Assembly (NCBI GenBank): GCA_022497145.1
Contig: MU385856.1
Span: forward strand, 558,001 to 622,000
Direction: 5' to 3'
Length of the DNA: 64,000 bases
Origin: Rostrohypoxylon terebratum
Taxonomy: Eukaryota > Ascomycota > Sordariomycetes > Xylariales > Hypoxylaceae
Shown one piece after another: positions 46,601 through 57,384 of this stretch. Under the pieces are notes generated by a model, which searched no databases, was not told the origin of the DNA, and worked only from the letters and a program-made list of their open reading frames with translations. Both the position numbers and the translations under genes were made by a program. Numbering within the stretch: position 1 is the stretch's first letter; every line of letters starts with the position of its first letter.

Positions 46601-48012
46601 GCTTGCCAATATCCTTGAAGCTACCTACCTGGTCCTACTGTGCCCCTGTCTCGCTTGGTCGCCCCCCCTCTTCCATCACACACACCACCAGACACACTAG
46701 ACACTAAACACACTTGCATCAATCCTTAACTGCCTTGATATTTTGAAGGTTACTGTACCACATATGGATGTGGCTCATTGCCCGTTTTGTCTTCAATTGC
46801 AGATTGCCTCGAGTTGTGTAACTCGAGGTGGCTTGAGATTCACGTCGTATTTACAGTTTCCAAGGTTATCTAGAAGGCAAACGCAAAGGCAGTGTAGCCT
46901 TCCGGGCTGTGCGTCGTGTTCAGGTTGCTTCACCCAAGAACTGCGAAGGCTGCTAATGCTGCTAATGCTACGAATGATGCGCGGCTAGGCAGGCAAGCAG
47001 CATTGAGAGGTAGGTGTCGTCGCTCGCCTTCCCTTTCTCCACCGGCTGGTATAGGAGCGGCTTGCATATATACAACCTATGGTCTGTATGGCCTGTATGG
47101 CCCGTACGGTCCGTACATCTTGTACATGGCTTCTACATAACATACCACCTTACAATCCATCGTTACATCATCCGGCACAACTGCTGCAAGGGAGCTTCGA
47201 AAGATAACCCCGACTCCTGGTTTGCGAGATAGTCCAGGGGGTAGCTCGAGGCAAAGCTGCCGAGGGCTGCGAATATTGTTGCGATTCCCGCGAAACATCC
47301 CCCCAATATGGGCTCATCTGTTTTATATTGACCTCCCCTCGCCCGTAATTCGGATTACCCTTTTGGGATCTCACCGATCTTTACTTTTGGAACGAACTCC
47401 TATATCACCCCACGTGGAGTATCGTAATTGCGATAGGCCATTGGGCTCAGGACTCGGGGACTTATTATTTATTACTATATGGAATATATGGAATGTTCAT
47501 TCTGGGCTTGTCCAGGACTGCGACATCTGCGACATGGTTTGCTGCAAACCTTGGAAGAATTCGAATTTCTTCGAAACTGCTGACCATTATTGGCGCTGAC
47601 GTCTTATTGGACTATCGCGAATTCAATGCCCGACTTCATTACCCTCCATCACCTTCGCTAATCACGGACGTGGCAATCTCCCTTTGATGTTCAAATGGGT
47701 GTGTCGTACGGCAGGATATGATCGCCAGGGCTGAATCCGCGGAAATCTTGGACGGGGATGATATCCCAATGTGTAAGTACGGTAGCGGGCAACCAAAACT
47801 TCTTTCCGTGACAGCGCTACTAGGACTGACAGAAAATAATAAACACAAGGTCCAACGGTTACGAAAACACATAGTATAAGCGCTCGGCCAGCTTCGGCCA
47901 TTCAAGGTCCATCCGTCTACTGCGTACATGCCACATGCCACATGGTGTACAGGTGGGGCCTAACAAACAAATCCGTGGATATGATTTCGCTGATGCCAAC
48001 CCTAAAAATTTT

Positions 48013-48060
48013 CCCATCCCCATCTCCATCCCCATCCTCTCCATCCTCCCCATCCCCATG
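48013..48060 (+). repeat. CCATCCCCATC minisatellite
   Basis: Imperfect tandem CCATCCCCAT/CTCCAT units span about 48 bp. Confidence 0.75.
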
Positions 48061-51000
48061 CAAGATAGCTAGCTGATAGCTTATCAGCGTCGCTATACCT
48101 AGTAGTACCTATACTAGTAGCCGTACTACCATGGCGCCCATGGCGACCACGGCACGCACATTGGACACATTGGACACATTGGACACGACCTTTTAAGACG
48201 CCTCTTGAGACATGTTCCAGCAAGACGACCGCGATAAGAAAATTTTCATGCAATAGTATGCATCTCTATAGCAGGTTTACCCCATCTCGTCTTCTACTAG
48301 CTCTTCCAGATTCCTGCAGGTACCCTAGACTTGGACACCCTTTCGCCATTATCAGGTTGAAACATCCATACCTTATTGCGCTTACGAGCCAATCATCTCG
48401 GTCAACCGACTTTGGAAGTCTGGCTAGGCTGGGATAGACTCGCAGATGATCTACTTCGGCCTCGACTACACTAGGCATTTTCTAATACGCATGGGCAGGC
48501 ATAGGTTACCTTTCGGAAAGCCATCCTTCATCTATCAGATGCTCAGTCGAGTTTAGATAAAGTAGATTTATGATGCTGATGCTGATGTTGATGTTGACAC
48601 TAATATTGGTCTTATGCCATGCAGAACGGAGGCGTCCGACTTAGCGGAATCGGAGCTGACTGCGGATTACTATTGGCAAAGCCTGGGACCTGGGTTCTTG
48701 GAACTCCGCCCGTTACACTTGGTGGCTGCTGTCGCACTACAAAGCTTCGCGGTGTGAACACCTACTATACTGTAGGAAGCTCTAGACATGGCATCCACAA
48801 GCGATCTAGCATCTCTCGCCGGTTTTACCTACCTTATGTGACTTCTTAATATGACCGCTTCGTGGCGGAACATCATAAGCTGGATTAGGGAATCACGAAG
48901 CCACTCGGCGATTCGGCCATATAATCATGCATCCACGAACTACGAGATCGACAACGACAACGACAAAGGTTACGGCTTCGGATTGCTATCATATTGTAAC
49001 AATATTATAACAAGCAATTGACGAGAAACTTGCGACAATACCGCCAGCTTGAGCCTCATGAACTCCTTCGCCTGGCCTGATAGCGGGGACGGCGGAATGG
49101 TATTCTAGATGCCAATCGGAGAATTCATTCATATTCTCAAGACCGTATATCCACCGAAAAATCCACCGACAAAGACCGCAGTTGGACAGTTTTATCGATG
49201 CAGTGTTGCTTAGATAATATCTGTCTATGCATAGTATACTTAGTCTTAGTAGTACTTGAACGTTGGAAGGTTTTCATAACCATAACCATAACCCATGGAC
49301 TAGGGTTAGCTGGTTTTATGTTTTATGGATGATATCATCTTCATCCCCTTTGACGAACACACATATGTAGGTACCTCCTAAGGCGTTCGCAAGCGCGCGT
49401 GTTTAACGTTAGTCGACCGGGTGCATACATTCAGCTTATTGCACAAGCCGTTTACGCCATCAATGCCCTATCTGACGAATGGAGAATTTAGGGTGTCGCA
49501 AAATTGCGTAAGACTAATAGCTAGGCTGCTAGGTACAAGTACCTAATATCACGCAAAAAAAGACACTACCGGATCGTCAACCGAGAACCGTTCGGGTTGG
49601 CATGCAGTAGCCATGTACGAAGTATGTACAGTATAAGTAGGACCTAGGACCTAGGTAGTGTAAGTATTTACCCCCTAGTTCAAAAGAGCTTTTACTAGGC
49701 CTACTAGGTACGTGTCACAATTGCAGAAGAGTGTCACGCGAGCATTGCGGATGGTATTAGTCTACCTATCTGACTTAGACATAATACGTACCGACATCGT
49801 CCCCGGATATGGCACGAGATCTCGCCAATCCGTCCAAGACACGGACACTCAGACAAGTTCTCTACTACATCTCATTACGTACACGCCCTCGTTACTTCTG
49901 AATCTCCTCTTCCTCCTGAGGATTTCGATTAATACCTCGTTATTGTTTACACACACGAGGGCGATACCAAAACTTGGCAAACCGCTTAGGGGGATCAGTT
50001 AGCTCTCTTTCTTCTTCTTCACCGCCACGGATGCACGGTAATTCTTCTCAACTTCTCATCTCTACTAGGCGGTAACGTAAGAAACTGGCTCAATCGCACC
50101 GCAGTCAATCTTCTTCCTAAATGGGCCAAGGTGAGACCCACCAATGGAGCACGAAACCAGGTTTGTTCCGCGCGGACATGGCGGAGAACCCTCACCAGTA
50201 CCTATCTTCCGCCTCGTGCTGCGGGTGTCAGATCGCGCACCCGCGTCACTGTCGATACAGGGACCCTGAGACCCCTGAGACTTGGTAATCTTAACTCCTG
50301 ACACTACTTAATAGTAGAAACTATTTTTCTACCCACTAAGACCGTCTTACTAGTATTACATACAATACAAGATGGTACAATAGTTTAGGTACGTGTAGTA
50401 GATGCATTACTGTCGGGATATTCTCACCTACCTCACAGCTTCGGTATGCAGCTATTACATACGTAGTATATACACAGCATATGCCACCTCACAAGTTCCT
50501 TGGCTAGCCTACGTAGTCTACGCATTCTACATATGTATTCAGCAAGCCACGAAGTCTATTCACGCCTCTTATCTATCCGACCGACCAACCAACTGGGGTT
50601 ATTCCCCATACTGTACTGCATGTACGTGTGTAGATCATGCTAGCTCCAACCTTGGGACCGCCACCACCCAACCTCTCTCACACATTCTCTCGCTCTCTTT
50701 CCTTGTCTCCTCTCTGTGCTCTCTCCTCCCCCAGGTTTTTTTTACCCTGCTTTCTTTTACCCCCCCTTTTTTTACCCCAGTTCCCCGACAATGTATGTCC
50801 CGGTATCCCGCGCGGGTCTGAGACCTGGACCCGGGTCCGGTCTGTGCGCATCCGAAACGGTTAGCTGGCAGACTGGCGGACTGGACTGGTGTAATGGATC
50901 GTACATATTTCGACGTGGGGTTTTTTTTTTGTGCCCCCTGACCACCCCCTCTCTGGGGTTCGACCCGTCGGTAACGTGGGCGGATGGGGGATCCTTATAC

Positions 51001-51082
51001 GTCGGGTTTGTGGTTTGGCTTAGGGAGAAGTCAATAGGGGTCAGGTGATGTTGACGTTGCTCGAGTTGGAGATGAGGCTACG

Positions 51083-51101
51083 TAGGACCTAGGACCTAGG
51101 T
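51083..51101. repeat. CCTAGGA heptad repeat (one of several)
   Basis: The word TAGGACCTAGGACCTAGG recurs in the window at 6155-6177, 38306-38325, 39213-39233, 49639-49656 and here, with single-unit forms at 32821-32849 and 36625-36640. Each unit contains the palindrome CCTAGG. All copies are intergenic. Confidence 0.7.
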
Positions 51102-51132
51102 TGGTACGGCGTGCGGTATGATGTCAGGGCGA

Positions 51133-51157
51133 GCTTGGGCTTGGGCTTGGGCTTGGG
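51133..51157 (+). repeat. (GCTTGG)4 hexamer repeat
   Basis: Four exact GCTTGG units stand in tandem, starting with GCTTGGGCTTGG. Confidence 0.85.
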
Positions 51158-51439
51158 AGGTTACCGGCTTCCGTATAAGCAAGCGTCTGGGCGTCTTGAT
51201 GCCGTCTTTTACGTTGGTATGGGGATTGGGAACGCCACCGGGGGAGGCGTGGGAATAAACGTGCGTCGAACGTGGCTTGCTGCTTACCTACACAGGTAGG
51301 TGGCACCTACTTGGCACCGTGTTCCTGCCTAGCTAGTTGGGGATATGACGAACATCTGAGGCAAATATAGGATCTAGAGGTAGGTATTCTTCTATTCACG
51401 GGAACTACGAGACATGAAAAGCCGTGTATATTTTGGCTT

Positions 51440-52970
51440 ACTACATTAGCAGCTTCCGGCATCACTCCTGAAAGAAGTAAGCAATATTGCCTCGTTAGAC
51501 TGTTGCTGGTCGTCTGTCGTGCTACCTGCGTTCTTTAACGCTTGTGTCTAGTGTTGCTTGGCCGGTGAGACTATCTGATGCATGTGTCTCCCGAATGGTT
51601 GTTTCGTTGTGAAGGGTTCGTGTTTGCTACGACGCCAGAGTGCCGGCTGCTTGTTGCCGATGATACTCTGAAGTTAGTGGTATACCCGGATTGCAACATA
51701 TGTCCAAAAGTGTGAATATTTCAGGCAGCTGCAATTGCTCTAGTTTGTCTTGTTGTTGGAAGATGGTGCTGTGGCGTTTGCATTCAGCAATGTAGCCAGC
51801 ATCGGCTATGTCGCCCAGGTTGATCGACACGGCACACTCGCCTTGAGATATTCGGCATTACGCTCAAGAATCTAGGTAAATGCTGCCGGCGTTGTAAGCC
51901 GCAAGCGATCCAGCACCGAAGAGTCGTACGAAGAAGTCGAGGCCTTTCGGGCACCCCGCGTGTAGATTCCAGGATCCCTTGACGTTGGGATCGATCATCG
52001 CTTGCCAATCCAAGAATTGCCTCTGTTCGGATGTAGATTCCTGACAACGACCAGTCAGTCGCTGTTATAGCTAAGCGTCCACTGAGAATCTTATAGTCAT
52101 TGTTATTGCCGTTGAGGCTTGAATACAACCCTTGATAGGAGACATCTTCCTAGAGACAGCTTGTTAAGGCAGACTTCAGAGCAGCGCCATCGCTGATATC
52201 CAAAAATGGTGTTTCGATGTGAACACCTCACTGCTCGAGCTCCATCACTGAGCGCGATGCTGAATCTGTTTGTGGGCCAGACCTGGACAACAATATCAGA
52301 TATCGTGCTCCTCGGCTCGCTGACCATCGGGCTATTTCACGCCCTAAACCTTCAAGCCCTCTAGCGAATAGGTAGAAGACATCGGGATATGGCATCAATC
52401 CAGGCGGGACTACTACAGTAACCTGATTCTCTCAAATTAGTCTTACATCTATTAATCAGGGACCACGCTCTTACGCCTAATAGGCCATCATCATTAAAAC
52501 TGGCGACGCGGATACGACCCAATATCTCGGTTACTGCCGGCGTTGAGAATTGGACCATTTGATGGTTGGGAGTTCTGATATCTGATAGAGCAGCGTTCTC
52601 CGCTGCCTATCGTAGAGAGGCCTGTATCGGCGGCATTGCACTTAAACTTATGAACGATTGCCCACAATCGACGATATTAATGATGACACTATTTGGAGCT
52701 TGTCTGAGATGACTTGCTATAGTTACCTCGAAACTCAAACTCATAATGTTGAGTTTTACTCTACTGGAATTCGGTAGGGAGTATGCTAAAGCATGAGCTA
52801 GTGACACATGCGATACGCATGTTCCGTCTACCACAATCGCCAGGTGCTTTTCCAGTTATATCTCCTTGGGTATAGGCGTTGTTTCGCAGGCACTGGATAT
52901 GACCCAGCCTCCGTGGTATGCCACAATCACGATGTTTACAGTTGATAGTATAAAACCATGGATGTATGCA
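51440..52970 (-). pseudogene. Remnant of a highly reducing polyketide synthase (KR region)
   Basis: On the minus strand, pieces in several frames match the C-terminal half of an iterative reducing PKS. From the 5' side: IVIVAYHGGW...SSACET (about 52940-52880), like the end of the methyltransferase domain; HLAIVVDGTCVSHVSLAHAL (about 52850), like the structural KR linker; then the ketoreductase domain with GLGREIARW and YLILLSRSGPQTD (52340-52260), SPIKGCIQAS (about 52140), DWQAMI...VKGSWNLH and GLDFFVRLFGAG (52015-51900), CRISQGECAVSINLG (about 51850-51810), and ALWRRS...FGRHMHQI after it (51640-51570). The enoylreductase expected between linker and KR is missing, and no carrier domain follows. 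Many stops and frameshifts show it is dead. KS, AT and DH were not found upstream. Confidence 0.75.
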
Positions 52971-54080
52971 ACCTGAGTGGATTCTAGGATTGCATCAGTT
53001 TGGGACTGTAGATGGCATACATGTTCATAGGTTTGTGATGGTTCTGCTCACCAAGGCCAATATGCCAATCCCTGGGGCCTGGGTATTTGCCTCAAATCCG
53101 TCGGCGTCGGAATTTCTGGGTTAAGCACGAATCTCCGAGAGATGCTTCTTTACCCACAGCCACTCATCTCACCCGAAGATGTATGTCTTGTATAAGAAAG
53201 CAAGATGGGGACTACTAATAGTTAGTTCTTGTTGTCTTGTTGCCCCTCATAAGAAATCACGCAACTTCTGCACCGCAATCTGTTACACAGTAACCAACCT
53301 CGTCCAATGTCAATGTATTGGTGTGTTACACAAATAAGGCTGACCAATACACTACACTACCTAGCTCCTCGGTAGGAAAGAACGATGAAACGATGCTTGA
53401 ATAACTTGAAGAAAGGTGAAGTCTATGAATGCATGTATCTTCCAAACTGCCTGAACTACCCAAGCGTGTGCTCGAGTGCTCAAGTGACTTGAATCAAGGA
53501 AAATATGTCGGCAGATCATCTTCACCATTCGACAGCATACCAAGTACATACGCCATACGCCATCGACATCGCCGATCCTAGTTGAGGCGGCTGAGTGCAT
53601 GAACCTGAGATATGTGTGCCAGAACATGTAGGGGTATCCATGTGCAGCACGGAATTATTTGACTGTGATCTTTCCGAGGTCGTACAAACATGTCTAGGTA
53701 TTTCTCTTTTCGAACGAAACGCATTACAAGAAAAATCGCGCTGTCTGGAAATTCCAATACATCAGCCTCTACTGCTTCTGAGTTTTCAGGTTTAGAAACA
53801 CCAAAGAACGTACAAATGCAACCGCGCTATATAACTACAACATTGAATCTTCTAGAGAGCGGGAGACCAGGGTGCAACGTAAGCGGAAGCCAATCAGATA
53901 GAGGCCTACTCCCATAAAGGAAAGTCGCACGAGTAAGACTTAAGACGTAAGACTTAAGTAGCGGAAACTTTGTTGGTGAGATTACTAAACCCCGTATCCC
54001 TATCAAGTATTGCCTACGCCTTCCTATGGCCCTGCAAGAACTCTATCCTTATGTATCGGCTTGAGGATGCAGTACTCGTC
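52971..54080. other. Spacer between the two relics
   Basis: No recognisable gene. It may hold further decayed PKS sequence beyond what I can match. A small inverted TGTATTGGT/ACCAATACA pair lies near 53310-53350. Confidence 0.4.
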
Positions 54081-54660
54081 ATGGTCCTAGACAAGAAGCC
54101 TTTATGTGTTGTCATCGTGAGTATTCAAGTTTAGAGAAAAGTATGACGCTAATGGAAATATCAAGATAGGAGGCTCGATCGCCGGCTTGATGTGTGGTGT
54201 TGGCCTCAAGCATGCTGGACACCACGCACAAATTATTGAACTGTGACCCTAAAGAGATATCTCATATCGAGGCCGATATTATTATCGGAGCTGATGGTCC
54301 CGGTTCTCTCGTGAAAGCGAAGTATATACATACAATTCAACGTTGCTATGTGGGATATATTGCCTGGCGCGGGCTCGTTCCAGAATGCGAGTTATCTCCA
54401 CTGGCGCTACACAGAGGTTCTTGGACAAGGCGCTGCCGTTTGTCCGATGATTCGGCAACATTGCATCATGTTCCTGATCCCTAGTACCGACGGATCAATG
54501 GAGCCTGGGAAACGAATGGTAATTTTCTAATGGGATGTAAATGAGCCACTGGCTCTCTTTCGTCCTCATCCGGCTTTAGGAGCGAATCAGGCAGCACTTA
54601 CTCTTCCTTGCACTGGAGGAAAAGTGCATGGTGGGGTACCTACTATGAGGCATACATAGG
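54081..54660 (+). pseudogene. Remnant of a FAD-dependent monooxygenase (salicylate hydroxylase-like)
   Basis: Blocks of a flavoprotein monooxygenase appear in the right order but are compressed. A start at 54081 and a likely intron (54117-54166) lead into the FAD-binding loop IIGGSIAGLMCGVGLKHAGH. Right after it a stop (TGA, about 54242) interrupts. A shifted frame then gives EADIIIGADGPGSLVKAKY and YVGYIAWRGLVPE, the second FAD motif with its GADG and the following strand. After another frame change come HCIMFLIPSTDGSMEPGKR and then LALFRPHPALGANQAAL, the third FAD motif region. Roughly 100 residues between blocks one and two, and more before the last, are gone. Deletions, stops and shifts make it a pseudogene. 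It lies head to head with the PKS relic. Confidence 0.8.
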
Positions 54661-55299
54661 ACGGGTTTTACTAGGTAACAGGCCGATGCGTTTGATACCG
54701 AATGAGTAAATCATCTGGAATTGAGTTTAAACGAGGAAAAAAACATAATGAGCAGGCGCTCATTGGATATCTCATGTAAGTCTCGACCTGTTGGGGTTGA
54801 TATCGCTAAACTTGGATCCGACGCCCAGGATCTCTAAGATGCAGCCTATGCTCACCAAGGTTCCAAGGTTGCTACGCTAGTGCCCAAGTCCGACGTCTTC
54901 CAGCGTATTTATCACCCTAAAACCCCAGAACCTGCAACAAGAGCGATCCATTGAATAAGGTAGCGGGCACTAATGCATTCACTAAAAATCCATCGCTTCT
55001 CTGGTAATAGCTGCCCGTAGTTGACATATTCCATGCTAAAAGGGGAGGGTTGTAGCCCTGGAGATTTCCGCTACTGGATAACTACAGTGCTCCAGTTCGT
55101 ACAACCGTCTAACAGGCAGAGAAATGGAAGTCAATATGGTACCGCAACGCGCTATTCGAGTAGACAATAATATCCAATCATGATTTATTGGTTTTGGTGA
55201 GTTAAATTCCTCTGTTTTGAGACTTGTCTCCTTCGAATATAAATCTCTATCTCGATCATCCGACATGATCATGGTCACTTCTAATGCATTCTCGCCATC
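54661..55299. other. Intergenic, 640 bp
   Basis: It may contain the last unrecognisable part of the monooxygenase relic. No intact frame is seen. Confidence 0.4.
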
Positions 55300-56850
55300 C
55301 TAAGGGAGAATCTCATTTAGTAAGTAAACTTGCAAGCCCGACATTGCTTCCTTTAATGACTTGTTCCCAAATATTTCGGTCATCATCTGATCCGATATTT
55401 CGGTCTTCAGCGATATGTGCTGATTTGCCTCGAATCTATCTGCCAAGAGGCGGCTCGCTGATGTGATGATAGTTCTCAATTCGATCTCGCAGTTTTGATC
55501 TCTTCCCGCACTTACAACCACAAACCCAGGAGCTCGCAAAATTTCCGGAAAACGACTGTTTACTTGAGCGGCAGTTAGGATGGCTTGATTAAATGCCCTA
55601 TCCTTAGGGAAGGGTATAGTCTTAACTTCTCTAGAGGGGTCGCTAGAGGCTTGCTTGTGTATAATGACTTTAGGATATGTGTGCCAGATATACCACATTG
55701 ATCGAAACGCCCCTAACCGAGCAAGAAGGGATAAGTATCCCGTGAATTGCGTCCTGTTATAGTAAGATATATGATCGTGAAATGACGGCTGTGAAACGTC
55801 TTCTCCCGGTAATCGACCCGTTAGTAGCCCGTATATAGATAATAAGAGGTGCGTTCTATCTTCCCCGGGATCAACGGGAAATTTCATAATCTGCTGAAAA
55901 GCACGGAGAGCTCTGAAAAATCGAGGGCCTGGCTCAAGTTCTTCTTTGCGATATTCCTCATTTAGAAGCATTCCCATATATTTCTGAAGCATAGGTAAGG
56001 AACGACAATCGCATGAAACCTGGTACGCGCAGCGTACAAGAACAGGCGAGATAGGTAACTTGCGGGAACTGAGATTGATCACCACATTGTTCAAAAAGGA
56101 GAGTAGACGCTCTGGTTGTACGCTAGCGGAAATCTTTTCGCACATGGCCCCTAGGACGGGGCTACTCTCAGAAATGAGTTTAGAGCCCTCGAATGTCTGA
56201 GTTAAGTCTTCGATGATCCTCTGGTAAAAAAGGAATCTCTTGCTGGGATCCAAGGACATGCTTGCCTCCCAGAGCGCTTCATTTAATAATTTCGAATCGC
56301 ATGTATCGCGATGTAGACGCCTTATTACACGCTGCCGCCGCAGTAGGTAAGGAATGAGCGTAACAGCTCGGTCCTGCATACGTTCTGGGATTGCGTTCCA
56401 TTTTATTACTTGAGCCCTTTCAAGCCCTTTTTCTTGATATGTGTATTCCTTCGAGTATGAGAGGGTGTCCGATAGCGAGGGATCGAGCAAGGTGGAGATT
56501 ATGTCATAATCTGATATTCGCCATTTACTGAATCTGTGTTTCTTGACATTCATAAACAGCTCCTCGCGCTTCGTGGCCGCCTCGTTGAATTTGCGGACAC
56601 GATCTGCTAGATTAGATCTAGGGTCATAGACTCGGAAGTCGGGGTTATCGATACTATCATCGTAACGCCGTACATACGGGTTGTCTTCGGCGTCGAGGTC
56701 TAACAATAGGGGGGATATCTCGAAGAAGGGTAGATGGTCTTTTTTTTCATAGATGATGGGAAAAGGCCAACGCTTGCGCCTCTGAAATCTACGACCCCAA
56801 CTCCAAGGGAGTGCGCGGGGTTCAAACGGGTTAGGCAGCTTGAACTGCAT
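55300..56850 (-). CDS. Unrecognised 516-aa, probably mitochondrial, helical protein
   Basis: A single long exon encodes 516 aa with no intron. The N-terminus is basic and aromatic (LPWSWGRRFQRRKRWPF), compatible with a mitochondrial presequence, though not a textbook one. The rest is mostly predicted helix with repeated Leu/Arg patterns (TLIPYLLRRQRVIRRLHR, ALWEASMSLDPSKRFLFYQR, PRFFRALRAFQQIMKFPVD, TGYLSLLARLGAFRSMWYIW), which recalls PPR-like organelle expression factors of fungi. I cannot see clean 35-residue repeats, so I do not assign it to that family. Frame length and codon use make it a real gene. It is next to the decayed PKS locus but does not look like a secondary-metabolism gene. 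Confidence 0.8.
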   Translation of the reverse strand: MQFKLPNPFEPRALPWSWGRRFQRRKRWPFPIIYEKKDHLPFFEISPLLLDLDAEDNPYVRRYDDSIDNPDFRVYDPRSNLADRVRKFNEAATKREELFMNVKKHRFSKWRISDYDIISTLLDPSLSDTLSYSKEYTYQEKGLERAQVIKWNAIPERMQDRAVTLIPYLLRRQRVIRRLHRDTCDSKLLNEALWEASMSLDPSKRFLFYQRIIEDLTQTFEGSKLISESSPVLGAMCEKISASVQPERLLSFLNNVVINLSSRKLPISPVLVRCAYQVSCDCRSLPMLQKYMGMLLNEEYRKEELEPGPRFFRALRAFQQIMKFPVDPGEDRTHLLLSIYGLLTGRLPGEDVSQPSFHDHISYYNRTQFTGYLSLLARLGAFRSMWYIWHTYPKVIIHKQASSDPSREVKTIPFPKDRAFNQAILTAAQVNSRFPEILRAPGFVVVSAGRDQNCEIELRTIITSASRLLADRFEANQHISLKTEISDQMMTEIFGNKSLKEAMSGLQVYLLNEILP

Positions 56851-57384
56851 AATGAACTTTGAATGTGTTTTGGTATTGATATTGAGCCATTTTAACCGTC
56901 CATGGATACGGAGTAGGCGTGAATATTGGTCAATTGAAATAAGCGATGATAACAGACAAGATAGTGGACAGGGAGGATAGAGACCGGAGTCTCCTCCAGG
57001 TCTACCCCGGGAAACTAACCACCGTCACGCAAGTTTGGAGCGGGAGCTCTTTCCTAGTGCGAACTTACCCCGGATTCTGGGGTAATTAGTGGGCAGGCTA
57101 ATGAGCGGGCTAAAATAATAGCTTGAATTTATTTACGGAAAGCTCACTTACCTGAAATGGTATCACGGAATTACATTTATCCACCAGAACGGTCGGAATC
57201 AACGAGGCCCGTTTTTTTAGATGTACTTGGGTACTTCGTACGGTCTAAAATAATACCACCTGCAACATTGAAGCTTAGCCATCTATGGATCGAAAAATCA
57301 GAGGCGCTCTTCTACTAGCTCTTTTCTTACATCAAACTTTACCGAAAGACCCCTTCTCATCTTTTAGAAACTTGAGTATCAAAC
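56851..57384. other. Divergent promoter between the 516-aa gene and SYF2
   Basis: This 534-bp spacer separates two divergent starts. No gene is seen. Confidence 0.5.

Larger units (their letters stand above)
41701..51439. other. Gene desert, 9.7 kb
   Basis: No gene, tRNA or transposon domain is recognised. Frames are short and lack splice partners; the least bad are a minus frame at 48266-48478 and plus frames at 46743-46988 and 50402-50821, all without domain likeness. The region is rich in TAGGTAGGTACC words, contains an A28 tract (43575-43602), a CCCCATCTCCAT minisatellite (48013-48060), GGACACATT repeats (48159-48186) and GCTTGG repeats (51133-51157). It could be a long leader or regulatory landscape for the Ecl1-type gene, or degraded repeats. 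Confidence 0.45.

Noticed and set aside
48266..48478. Minus-strand 70-codon frame starting MPSVVEAEVDHLRVYP
   Set aside because: Codon use is plausible, but I found no splice partners or domain; kept as a note only.
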